The notes beneath the pieces were generated by a model, which saw nothing but the letters and a program-made list of their open reading frames with translations, was not told the DNA's origin and did not search any database. A DNA stretch of 64,000 nt from Pseudoscleropodium purum (taxonomy: Eukaryota; Streptophyta; Bryopsida; Hypnales; Brachytheciaceae), in contig OZ017796.1 in the NCBI GenBank assembly GCA_963969395.1, positions 20,586,501 through 20,650,500 on the forward strand, written 5' to 3'. The stretch's first letter is position 1, and each line of letters begins with the position of its first letter. Below, piece after piece: positions 9,756 to 19,786 of this stretch. Position numbers and translations under genes: made by a program.

Positions 9756-11903
9756 AAGGCCCACGTGTCTCACATGTGCACCTTTGGGTACATTGCCTAT
9801 GCATTGGTTCCAAGTGCCAAGAGGACGAAATTGGATCCCAAGGGCATCAAGTGCCTTTTCCTTGGATATTGTGAGGGAACCAAGGCTTATAGGCTCATGA
9901 ATGTAGAGACCAAGGCCATCATCAAGTGCCGAGATGTGACCTTTTTGGAGGATGGAGGAGCTGATCCCAAGCTCTTGGAGATGAGCCCAAGTGGGAGAAG
10001 TGGAGGACCAGCCCAAAAGGTGGGCACAACTCCAAGAGTGTACATAGAAGATGAAGATGAAGATGAAGAGCAAGGTGCTGAAGATGAGGACTTTGTAGAG
10101 CCCAAGAAGAAGGTGACCACACCTCAAGTGAAGAAATCAGCGGTGGGTTCTCCAAGCACTTCACCAAGGGAGCAAGAGCATGATCAACCCTTGGAGGAGC
10201 AAGATCAGCCCATTGGTAAGGAAGATCAAGGCATGGAGGAGCCACGTTATCCAACGAGGACCCACAAGCCCCCTGGAGATTGGTGGCTGAATCACATTCT
10301 TCCACAACAACAAGAAGAACAAGCCAATGTGGCTTTCCTTGGAGATCCATCCACGCTTGGAGAGATGTTGCATTGCGAAGATGCAAGCAAGTGGGAGGTG
10401 GCCATGCAAGAGGAGTACAAGGCCCTCATTGACAAAGGGACATGGGAGCTTGCAGCCCTCCCTCCAAAGAGATCAAGTGTGAGTTGTAAGTGGGTTTTCT
10501 CTACCAAAAGGGATGTTTTGGGTCACATTGTGAGGTACAAGGCAAGGTTGGTTGCTAGGGGGTTTTCCCAAGTGGAAGGGGAGTACTTCAATGAGACCTT
10601 TGCCCCCGTTGCCAAGTTTAGCACCATTCGGTGCATTGTGACTCTTGGGGCAGCCATGGACTTGGAGATGCACCAAATGGATGTGAAGACGGCTTTTCTC
10701 AACCCCAAGTTGGAGGAGGTCATCTACATGGATCAGCCCCAAGGCTTTGTGCAAGAAGGCCAAAAGCATTTGAAGTGCAAGTTGAAGAAGGCACTCCCCG
10801 GGTTGAAGCAATCGGGGAGAGTTTGGTATCAAGATATTGATGGCATGTTTGTGAGGAAGGGGTTTCGAAGAGGCCACGCTGATCACTCTTTGTACACCTT
10901 GCAAAGTCGTGAGCATTTGGTGATTGTGATCCTCTATGTGGATGATCTCATCCTCCTTGCAAGTAGTATGCCCAAGATGCTTGAAGTGAAGGCGATGCTC
11001 AAGAAGGAGTACGAGATGACCGACCTTGGAGAGTTGAAGTATTGCCTTGGAGTGGAGTTTAAGAGGGATAGAGCTGCCTGCACCATCACCATGAGCCAAC
11101 GCAAGTACCTTGAAGAGATTCTCAAGCGGTTCAACATGGAAGGGTGCAAAGCCATAGGTACACCACTTGACACGCATGCAAAGTTGCCCAAGCTCACTGA
11201 TGAAGAATTCGAGGAGGTGAGGGCTGAAATGCAAGGTGTGCCTTACAAGGCAGCGGTTGGGTGCTTGATGTATGCCATGGTAGCCACCAGGCCTGATTTG
11301 GCCTTTCCGGTGAGTGTTGTGAGTCAACACATGTCCAAGTATGGCCCAATGCATTGGGCAGCGGTGAAGAGGGTGATGAGGTACCTTCAAGGCACACTTG
11401 GCATGGAGTTGCAACTTGGAGGTGCCCATGTGACTTTGCATGGGTATTGTGATGCGGATTGGGCGGGTGATGAGGGGGATAGGAGATCCACCACCGGCTA
11501 CTTGTTTAAGCTTGGATTGGGTGCCATTACTTGGAATTCCAAGAGGCAGCCCACCATAGCTCTTTCTACAACGGAGGCCGAGTACATGGCCATGAGCCAA
11601 GCCACGAAAGAGGCCATTTGGCTAAGGCAGCTCTTGGCTGATGTTGGTCTTGTGCAAGAGGGGAGCACACCCATCTGGTGTGACAACCAAGGGGCCATTG
11701 CTTTGGCCAAGAATCCCACCCATCACTCTCGGACGAAGCATATTGATGTGCGCCACCATTTCATTCGTGAATGAGTGGAGGATGAGGTGATTGAGCTCAA
11801 GTATGTGCCTACCCAAGCTATGGTTGCTGATATGCTGACCAAGGCCCTTGGGAGGCCACAACACCAAAGCTTCATTGAGAAGATGGGGCTTCGCGCCTTT
11901 GAC
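9756..11903 (+). pseudogene. copia reverse transcriptase and RNase H
   Basis: Long open region with the C-terminal integrase linker, an acidic spacer (about 10030-10250), the copia RT core (KWVFSTKRD, ARLVARGFSQ, catalytic YVDD at about 10930) and RNase H (YCDADWAGD, TTEAEYMA, DNQGAIALAKN). A TGA at 11772-11774 truncates the last about 40 codons, which continue in frame (KYVPTQAMVADMLTKALG). This is the best preserved part of the element and places it in the plant-type copia group. Confidence 0.9.
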
Positions 11904-11920
11904 CACTCTCAAAGTGGGAG

Positions 11921-12184
11921 TGTTAGAGATTCTGTACATACTAGCGTAGACCATGTACAATTAGCCTTAGGAGTAGCTTTAGACACTTAGTTAGTGTTAG
12001 AGTCCATGGGTATTGCTCGTAGTCAAAGGCAGCCCAATGTAGTTAGTTATCCCACATGGTTTGTGGATAACTAGGAAAGGCTTCTAGCTTAAGTTGAGCC
12101 CACTCATGTGGCTTCGTGTTGTTCTTGTTTTTCCTACCATCTAAGTAAAGCCTTTCTCTCATACATGACTTTGTAATCTCAATA
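11921..12184 (+). repeat. copia 3' LTR
   Basis: Same length as the 5' LTR, with three transitions between them. Immediately preceded by the purine tract. Confidence 0.9.
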
Positions 12185-12569
12185 TTCCCGATGAGGAGCA
12201 TTGGCAAGGGGATGTACGCTTCGGTCTCTTCGATATTCAGACCGTCCACCTCAGGGATTTCAACGGCCAGTGCTAAATCAAGCAGATCGTTCTTGTTCAC
12301 TGGAACCGGTTCCCCCATATCTGTATACCCAAAGAGGACAATGAATTTTTTGTCCTTGGGTTCCAACGCCATATTCCCCTTCGATTGACAGACGAAGTCG
12401 ACCACCTCAGGAATACTCTCTCTGACATAGCATTCGTATTTCAATTCGGCGGACTTTCCAAGCGTCGGAGGCATTTCGACTTTGGCGTAGTTCGCCAACG
12501 TCGTGAAGAAGACCCCTGGCGCCTTGCCATCCGTCGACTTGTCCGTCGTTGGATTCATAGGGTTCACTC
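12185..12569 (-). CDS. Gene M exon between copia and the hAT insertion
   Basis: About 128 codons, open throughout on the minus strand. At its upstream edge (12562-12569) lies GTTCACTC, the same 8 bp found at 39897-39904. Joining 39897 to 12569 with one copy keeps the frame exactly (upstream ...LKGRVN, downstream PMNPTTDKST...). At its lower edge it continues into 7280 across the copia element. No domain recognised; it is acidic and hydrophobic, like a globular domain. Confidence 0.75.
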
Positions 12570-12740
12570 CAGGGTTGACGAATCTCAACGTCCGCCCCAA
12601 AATAGCGTCCATTTTCCGGACGTCCGGACGCTAGCGGACGCAGCGTCCCTCCCGCCGTCGGAAGGCAGACGCGTGGGGCGGGGCGGACGGGAGGCGGACG
12701 GGCGGGGCGGTCGGGCGTACAGAGCAGACGGGGCGGATGG
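12570..12740. repeat. GC-rich terminal region of the outer hAT element
   Basis: Terminal CAGGGTTGAC followed by GGCGGACGGG-type direct and inverted units, closely similar to the left end of H1 (30138-30275). 12741-13040 is AT-rich with no gene. Confidence 0.75.
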
Positions 12741-13040
12741 GGCATTGCCATTAGTTATTAGAAAATTTTATATTGTTATGTAATTTGAATGTTACACAAT
12801 CACAAATGAATGCATCCACGTAAAATAAGATGTACATATAAAAATATTTTTATACACAAATGAAAATATAGCATCTTTATATATAAATATATATGTATAA
12901 ACAAAATACATGAAAACATAGTTCCAATATCACTATTGAATCCTATACGATCTTTTTAAGATCTAAATCTTTCACATTCTTTTTTGTTTTTAAACAATGA
13001 AAGGACCATTGTTTTTTAAAAACAAAATTCTCCTCAAATC

Positions 13041-13530
13041 CTACTTTCCACTGGATGGACCACTACCTTCTTCCAAAACAAAAGGAAAATCTGTTGTACC
13101 AAGGAGTTTAGCAGATGATTGACGAGTTGACTGTTGTTGACTTGGATGGACTATTTGCCCTCCAGATTGAACTTCGATGTCCACCTTATGAAATTGTTTC
13201 TTGATTTCCGGAGAGAAGTCATCGTCCTCTTCACGCTTCCTTTTTTGTTTTCTTTTCGGTGATAAATCGACTTCATCTGCCTTCAAGGTTCTCAAGTTGC
13301 TCTCCACACGATCTACCATCGCTTGAACAACTTCATCATCTCCTTTCCCTTGCCATACTGTGAGGTAGTCTCCATCCAATAGGAAAGCCTTCCAATGCCC
13401 TATAATATTGCCAATGTGCCTATCAAATGCTGCTGCCACATCTACAGATGAATGTCCTATGCTTGTTTGTCCATTTGTATCGTAGACAGCACGAACTTTT
13501 GTAGCCTCTTCCAACTTCGACAATAGAAGG
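13041..13530 (-). pseudogene. RING-type hAT gene, 3' part
   Basis: C-terminal 163 codons of the gene whose 5' part is at 29353-30137; solo LTR S2 separates them. Joining across S2 with one copy of GCCCT keeps the frame. This part is charged, with a KRKQKRKREEDDD-type basic/acidic cluster that could be a nuclear signal, and ends with a Ser/Gly-rich tail at 13041. Confidence 0.65.
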
Positions 13531-13974
13531 GCCCTTGTCGCAGCTTAGAATTTTGATTTTCTTAGTATACACCCAAATAGGAACGGAAACTAGTCATTAG
13601 CTAACCGGATCCGATAAGGTGGAGAAGGAAAACTCAAAATTAGCACGGAATGTGAAGTAGTGGGCCTCTTGGATCTAATCCGGTCAGGAGTAACTAACGA
13701 CGGAAACGGAATGCAACACGGATTAGGTCTAGGACCGAATGATGATGATGAACCGGATTCATGATGACAAACCGGAAAGGGTCCAGGGACTATATAAGGA
13801 GGAGCTTTCACTGTTGCACCCCCTTTTAGAAACTCGACCTTGAGAGCGCGCGGTTGAGTTTTTGGAGTTTGTGCGTCTGGACGTTTGTGTTTTGTCTGTT
13901 CTGCTTCCGGTTGAGATCGGAGAGAGGAAGTGAGGAACGGGACGTGCGGCTAGAAGAGAGTGAGGTAGATGTGA

Positions 13975-15639
13975 GTGGGAATGCCTCCGCTACGTAGGTC
14001 GAGACAAGCGAGTCCCTCTGCAAGTGAGGTGAAGCTCCGGAAAGTCATTCCGGTTATTCCCTCCACAGAGCCGGAAAAGTCTCAACTCATGGATGATCTC
14101 AAATCCATGGGTTGCGTAGGGTTTGCCGAGAAACCCTGGGGTTTTAGGGAGGAGAGAATGGTCAAGGAGCTCCTCGGAAAGTTGTCCAACCAGTTTGACA
14201 ACACCGTGAGAGGAACTCCCGTCAGCTGGAACGAGGGGATGTGGAGAGCGGTTTATGGTTTCCGGGCAGGAGGTTTGGGAATGGCGAGCCGGAAGGATGA
14301 GTTTGTCCGAGGGAAGTTTAAGGGAGCCGTCAACCCAAAGGACGGATACGCGGTCGAGGATTGCTTGGATGACCGACACCGTCGGCTCCTGCAATTTCTG
14401 GTTCCGGTTCTTCACCCGGAAAAGCCGACCAGGGTGACGATCACCCTCGGCAACACCATTTTCGGTGCCCTCAGTGGTACCCGGAAAGTGGACTGGGCAC
14501 GGATCATTTCCGATCTCGTGGCCCAGCTCGTTAGTAGGGTTGGGAAGAAAAGGGCCACTCCAGTGTGCCCTTATCTCTTCCACCTCTATCGGGAACACCA
14601 AGTCCTCACTGATACGGAGGAGAGGGCGTGGAAGACGCAGGAAGTGCTCCTGAAGTATGGGGAGTCGAAGACGGATGACGAGGCGGAATCCGATTCCGGG
14701 TCAGACCGGGAGTCCAGCAAGGAAGAGGAGGAGCCGATGCCGCCGATCAAGCGACAGAAGCTGACGCCTCCACACAAGCGCGGGACGCCTCCCGGTCAAG
14801 ACAAACCGGCCCCGGAGGAGAAACCGGAAGCCGAGAAGACCAATTCCGGGGGAGATCCGGATATGCAAGATCCGTTCAACGGTCTGATCAACGTCCTCTG
14901 CAACATCAGGGCGGATTGGGAGGTCAAGCACAGGACGCTTGCGGCGATCGGCAAGTTGGTGGGTGCGGCCCCGGACAGCAAATTGGTGGAACAAGTGGCG
15001 GAGTGCATCACGAATCCGGAAGAGACCCGGAAGCAGGAAGCAGAGATCCGCCGGTTGCAGGAGGAGGTGGATAAACTGAAAGCAAGTCTTTTTGCCTATC
15101 AGGAAGACGTGACGGCCGCCCGGGAGATGGCGGAGGAGACTCGGAAGATAGCCGAGCAGATCAAGGCGGTCCTGGGAGAGACCGGAACGGCCGCCGCCAA
15201 AGCGAAGCTCTTCGACGAGAAGATCCACGAAGAGAAGAAACTATCCGGTTCCCGGATGGTCCGGATTCTCGCGGACTTCGCCGAGCAGGTCGAGACGGCA
15301 ATGGTGGAGGGGCGGAAGGCTGCGGACCGGATCGAGGAGAGCAGCTGGAAGCTGACGGGAGCGACGTGCGACAAAGGTATTCACCTTTCGGACATCTCGC
15401 TACCGGATCTTTTTCCGGACGCGACCATTCAGAAGGATAGGAAGGATTGGACTCCTAAGTCCAAGAAGTCTGCACGGACTGGGACTCCGGGCACGAGACC
15501 GGGTATCACCATCGACCTGGAGTCTCCACCCGGACCGAATCCTGCGGAGGGGGAACGGGTCCGGAATTTGAGTGAAGTGTTCGAGGAGCTAGTCTCGGAG
15601 ACCGGAAGCCCAACGATAGGATCTCGAGTTGTAGGGTAG
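13975..15639 (+). CDS. LTR-borne 554-aa protein (unknown function), intact
   Basis: Complete ORF with ATG soon after a TATA box and about 180-nt leader. The N-terminal about 200 residues form a globular domain with motifs KPWGFREERM, GALSGTRKVDWARI and CPYLFHLYRE; the wording recalls the 'putative plant transposon protein' domain found in plant retroelements, but that is only a resemblance. Residues about 215-275 are acidic and Ser-rich with a basic patch. About 335-470 is a predicted coiled coil (regular Glu/Lys/Ala/Leu heptads), followed by a Pro/Ser-rich tail. No protease, RT or zinc finger is present. It could be an RNA-binding or structural accessory protein of the retroelement. Three intact copies in the window are nearly identical. 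Confidence 0.8.
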   Translation: MGMPPLRRSRQASPSASEVKLRKVIPVIPSTEPEKSQLMDDLKSMGCVGFAEKPWGFREERMVKELLGKLSNQFDNTVRGTPVSWNEGMWRAVYGFRAGGLGMASRKDEFVRGKFKGAVNPKDGYAVEDCLDDRHRRLLQFLVPVLHPEKPTRVTITLGNTIFGALSGTRKVDWARIISDLVAQLVSRVGKKRATPVCPYLFHLYREHQVLTDTEERAWKTQEVLLKYGESKTDDEAESDSGSDRESSKEEEEPMPPIKRQKLTPPHKRGTPPGQDKPAPEEKPEAEKTNSGGDPDMQDPFNGLINVLCNIRADWEVKHRTLAAIGKLVGAAPDSKLVEQVAECITNPEETRKQEAEIRRLQEEVDKLKASLFAYQEDVTAAREMAEETRKIAEQIKAVLGETGTAAAKAKLFDEKIHEEKKLSGSRMVRILADFAEQVETAMVEGRKAADRIEESSWKLTGATCDKGIHLSDISLPDLFPDATIQKDRKDWTPKSKKSARTGTPGTRPGITIDLESPPGPNPAEGERVRNLSEVFEELVSETGSPTIGSRVVG

Positions 15640-16446
15640 ATAGGATTTTGATTTCAGTTAGGAGTAGGAGCGGATCCGAATCCGGATCTGGCTCAACAGT
15701 ATTAGGTTAGACCGGAAGTTAGATTAGGGTGGCGGCGGACCCCCACGGGTTTTCCGCTCCTTTTTGTGCTTTTAGGGTTTTTACCCTTTGTATATAAATC
15801 GGTTCCTGAGATGGGAACTGGGAGTTGTTCATTTTGCAAACTTCTTGTACTTTTCTATTCTCTTCATTGTGTGTCTCTCTCCAACGCGACAGGATTGTAT
15901 GATGTGGAGTTAGGATAGTACGAGTTGGTTTGCAAGTGATTTCTCCCCTTGGTGTTTATTTTCCGATCCAAGGTGCATGTGAGTAGGTACCGAAGAGTTG
16001 GGAGTGAACTTAGTTCCTCAGCACGTCTAGAGTTTGAGATTCCGGGTGAGAAAGCCGTTGTTAGGCTAGGCGGGTAGGGAGGGATTCCTTAGCTGCGCTA
16101 GAACTCCTGGGTGGGAAATCCGGTCGAGTGTCCGATCTCTTGTGAGGTCTCACCACCCGTAGGGGTAACGGAAGAACTTTAGTTGATGTTGGAACGGACG
16201 GGTGCACTTGTAACCACCTGTCTTCGCACGAATCGAAAGTAGCATCAAGGTCGTTGTAGTACGAGAGGGTCGAGTGTGGGGTCTTTGTGTGACCTACAAC
16301 ACGGATTGCTATCCGGGTTGTTGTGAAGGACCAAACCGGATCCGGATTAGCTTAGGAGTTTAGGAAGGTAGGACAGTGGGTCTTCAGCCACTATAAGTCA
16401 CGGAAGGAGTGGTGGGCCTACCACTCTCAAAATTAAGCGGCGACCC

Positions 16447-19400
16447 TGTCGCAGCACAGGGCAGGTCAATTCCCCATTATACTCACAAAAATCGCTCTAG
16501 AGTATAACTAAGTGACTCTAAAGATCGAACCCACGAGATCCTGTGAAGTATCTAGCTCTATTAAGCAGTTAAGCTCAGTCAGTATCCCAATCTTACTTTC
16601 CGGTCCTAGATCTAGAACCAGAAATACCACCACACCGGATAACTATAGACCGGATTTCTCCGTGCTTCCGGTCCTACTAACTATCCGGTTCGTACAAATA
16701 CCGAAATCCCAGGATCTCACAACTTCCGATCCTGGAAATCTGTCCTGACCAATCCGGTCGGGATGGTCATCCTGTACCCGTAATCCTATCCGGTTTGGTT
16801 TTGCCTCTGTTTCACCATCAGAGGGGTCGCCGCTTAATTTTGAGAGTGGTAGGCCCACCACTCCTTCCGTGACTTATAGTGGCTGAAGACCCACTGTCCT
16901 ACCTTCTAGACTCCTAAGCTAATCCGGATCCGGTTTGGTCCTTCACAACAACCCAGATAGCAATCCGTGTTGTAGGTCACACAAAGACCCACACTCGACC
17001 CTCTCGTACTACAACGACCTTGATGCTACTTCCGATCCGTGCGAAGACAGGTGGTTACAAGTGCACCCGTCCGTTCCAACATCAACTAAAGTTCTTCCGT
17101 TACCCCTACGGGTGGTGAGACCTCACAGGAGATCGGACACTCGACCGGATTTCCCACCCGGGAGTTCTAGCGCAGCTAAGGAATCCCTCCCTACCCGCCT
17201 AGCCTAACAACGGCTTTCTCACCCGGAATCTCAAACTCTAGATGTGCTGAGGAACTAAGTTCACTCCCAACTCTTCGGTACCTACTCACATGCACCTTGG
17301 ATCGGAAAATAAACACCAAGGGGAGAAATCACTTACAAACTCACTCGTACTATCCTAACTCCACATTATACAATCCTATCGCGCTGGAGAGAGATACACA
17401 ACGAAGAGAATGGAAAGGTACAAGAAGTTTGCAAAATGAACAACTCCCAATTCCCATCTCAGGAACCGATTTATATACAAAGGGTCAAAACCCTAAAAGC
17501 ACAAAAAGGAGCGGAAAACCCGTGGGGGTCCGCCGCCACCTAAATCTAACTTCCGGTCTAACCTAATACTATTGAGCCGGATCCGGATCCGGATCCGCTC
17601 CTACTCCTAACTGAAATTAAAATCCTATCTACCCTACAACTCTAGATCCTATCGTCGGGCTTCCGACCTCCGGGGTTAGCTCCTCGAAGACTTCGCTCAA
17701 ATTTCGGACCCGTTCCCCCTCCTCAAGATTCGGTCCGGGTGGAGACTCCAAGTCGATGGTAATATCCGGTCTCGAGCCCGGAGTCCCAGTCCGTGCAGAC
17801 TTCTTGGACTCAGGAGTCCAATCCTTCCTGTCCTTTGCCATAGTTGCATCCGGAAAGAGGTCCGGTAGAGAGATGTCCGAAAGGTGAATACCTTTGTCGC
17901 ACGTCGCTCCCGTCAGCTTCCGGCTGCTCTCCTCGATCCGGTCCGCAGCCTTCCGCCCCTCCACCATTGCCGTCTCCACCTGCTCGGCGAAGTCCGCGAG
18001 AATCCGGACCATCCGGGAACCGGATAGTTTCTTCTCTTCGTGGATCTTCTCGTCGAAGAGCTTCGCCTTGGCCGCTGCCGTTCCGGTCTCTCCCAGGACC
18101 GCCTTGATCTGCTCGGCCACCTTCCGAGTCTCCTCCGCCATCTCCCGAGCGGCAGTCACGTCTTCCTGATAGGCGAAAAGTGTTGCCTTCAGTTTATCTA
18201 CCTCCTCCTGCAACCGGCGGATCTCGGCTTCCTGCTTCCGGGTCTCTTCCGGATTCGTGATGCAGTGCGCCACTTGTTCCGCCAAGTTGCTGTCCGGTGC
18301 AGCACCCACCAACTTGCCGATTGCCGCAAGCGTCCTGTGCTTGACCTCCCAATCCGCCCTGATGTTGCAGAGGACGTTGATCAGACCGTTGAACGGATCT
18401 TGCATATCCGGATCTCCCCCGGAATTGGTCTTCTCGGCTTCCGGTTTCTCTTCCGGGGCCGGTTTGTCTTGACCGGGAGGCGTCCCGCGCTTGTGTGGAG
18501 GCGTCAGCTTCTGTCGCTTGATCGGCGGCATCAACTCCTCCTCTTCCTCGCTGGACTCCCGGTCTGACTCGGAATCGGATTCCGCTTCGTCATCCGTCTC
18601 CGACTCCCCATACTTCAGCAGCACTTCCTGCGTCTTCCACGCCTTCTCCTCTATGTTGGTGAGGACTTGGTTCTCCCGATAGAGGTGGAAGAGGTAAGGG
18701 CACACTGGAGTGGCCCTTTTCTTCCCAACCCTACTAACAAGCTGGGCCACGAGATCGGAAATGATCCGTGCCCAGTCCACTTTCCGGGTACCACTGAGGG
18801 CACCGAAAATGGTGTTGCCTAGGGTGATCGTCACCCTGGTCGGCTTTTCCGGGTGAAGAACCGGAACCAGGAATTGCAGGAGCCGACGGTGTCGGTCGTC
18901 CAAGCAATCCTCGACCGCGTATCCGTCCTTCGGGTTGACGGCTCCCTTGAACTTCCCTCGGACAAACTCATCCTTCCGGCTCGCCATTCCCAAACCTCCT
19001 GCCCGGAAACCGTAAACCGCTCTCCACATCCCCTCGTTCCAGCTGACGGGAGCTCCCCTCACGGTGTTGTCAAACTGGTTGGACAGCTTTCCGAGGAGCT
19101 CCTTGACCATTCTCTCCTCCCTAAAACCCCAAGGTTTCTCGGCAAACCCTACGCAACCCATGGATCTGAGATCATCCATGAGTTCAGCCTTTTCCGGCTC
19201 TGTGGAGGGAATAACCGGAATGACTTTCCGGAGCTTCACCTCGCCTCCAGAGGGACTCGCTTGCCTCGACCTACGTAGCTGAGGCATTCCCACTCACATC
19301 TACCTCACTCTCTCCTAGCCGCACGTCCCGTTCCTCACTTCCTCTCTCCGATCTCAACCGGAAGCAGAACAGACAAAACACAAACGCTCAGACGCACAAA

Positions 19401-19750
19401 CGACAAAAACTCAACCGCGCACGCTCAAGGTCGAGTTTCTAAAAGGGGGTGCAACAGTGAAAGCTCCTCCTTTTATAGTCCCTGGACCATTTCCGGTTTG
19501 TCATCATGAATCCGGTTTACCATCATAATCCGGTTCATCATCATCATCCGGTCCTAGACCTAATCCGTGTTGCATTCCGTTTCCGTCGTTACTTACTCCT
19601 GACCGGATTAGATCCAAGAAGCCCACTACTTCACGTTCCGTGCTAATTCTGAGTTTTCCTTCCCCACCTAATTGGATCCGGTTAGCTAATGACTAGTTGC
19701 CGTTCCTATTTGGGTGTATACTAAGAAAATCAAAATTCTAAGCTGCGACA
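16447..19750 (-). repeat. Gypsy 3' LTR
   Basis: Same length and nearly the same sequence as 25663-28966. Contains an intact 554-codon ORF at 17629-19293. Confidence 0.95.
17629..19293 (-). CDS. LTR-borne 554-aa protein, copy in the 3' LTR
   Basis: Identical in translation to the ORF of the 5' LTR (26845-28509), and close to the S2 copy with scattered substitutions, for example Pro to Gln at residue 4, and Asn-Ile replacing Asp-Thr in the LTNIEEKAWKTQE segment. Because every transposition regenerates both LTRs from one template, the two copies of this ORF in one element are homogenised by reverse transcription. Confidence 0.8.
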   Translation of the reverse strand: MGMPQLRRSRQASPSGGEVKLRKVIPVIPSTEPEKAELMDDLRSMGCVGFAEKPWGFREERMVKELLGKLSNQFDNTVRGAPVSWNEGMWRAVYGFRAGGLGMASRKDEFVRGKFKGAVNPKDGYAVEDCLDDRHRRLLQFLVPVLHPEKPTRVTITLGNTIFGALSGTRKVDWARIISDLVAQLVSRVGKKRATPVCPYLFHLYRENQVLTNIEEKAWKTQEVLLKYGESETDDEAESDSESDRESSEEEEELMPPIKRQKLTPPHKRGTPPGQDKPAPEEKPEAEKTNSGGDPDMQDPFNGLINVLCNIRADWEVKHRTLAAIGKLVGAAPDSNLAEQVAHCITNPEETRKQEAEIRRLQEEVDKLKATLFAYQEDVTAAREMAEETRKVAEQIKAVLGETGTAAAKAKLFDEKIHEEKKLSGSRMVRILADFAEQVETAMVEGRKAADRIEESSRKLTGATCDKGIHLSDISLPDLFPDATMAKDRKDWTPESKKSARTGTPGSRPDITIDLESPPGPNLEEGERVRNLSEVFEELTPEVGSPTIGSRVVG

Positions 19751-19765
19751 TTACCCCTTCCTCAT
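19751..19765 (-). other. Gypsy polypurine tract
   Basis: On the minus strand the bases just before the 3' LTR read ATGAGGAAGGGGTAA, a purine run suitable for plus-strand priming. Confidence 0.7.
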
Positions 19766-19786
19766 CTGTGAGCGTCCCCGCGAACA

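Larger units (their letters stand above)
7281..12184 (+). mobile_element. Ty1/copia LTR retrotransposon, degraded
   Basis: Two 264-bp LTRs (7281-7544 and 11921-12184) differ at only three positions (7306/11946, 7320/11960, 7426/12066), all transitions. Target duplication is TTCCT/TTCCC (one mismatch). The order of domains gag, protease, integrase, reverse transcriptase, RNase H is that of copia. A primer-binding site follows the 5' LTR and a purine tract AAAGTGGGAG (11911-11920) precedes the 3' LTR. The coding region has several stops and two frameshifts despite the near-identical LTRs. It lies in an exon of gene M, in the opposite orientation. Confidence 0.93.
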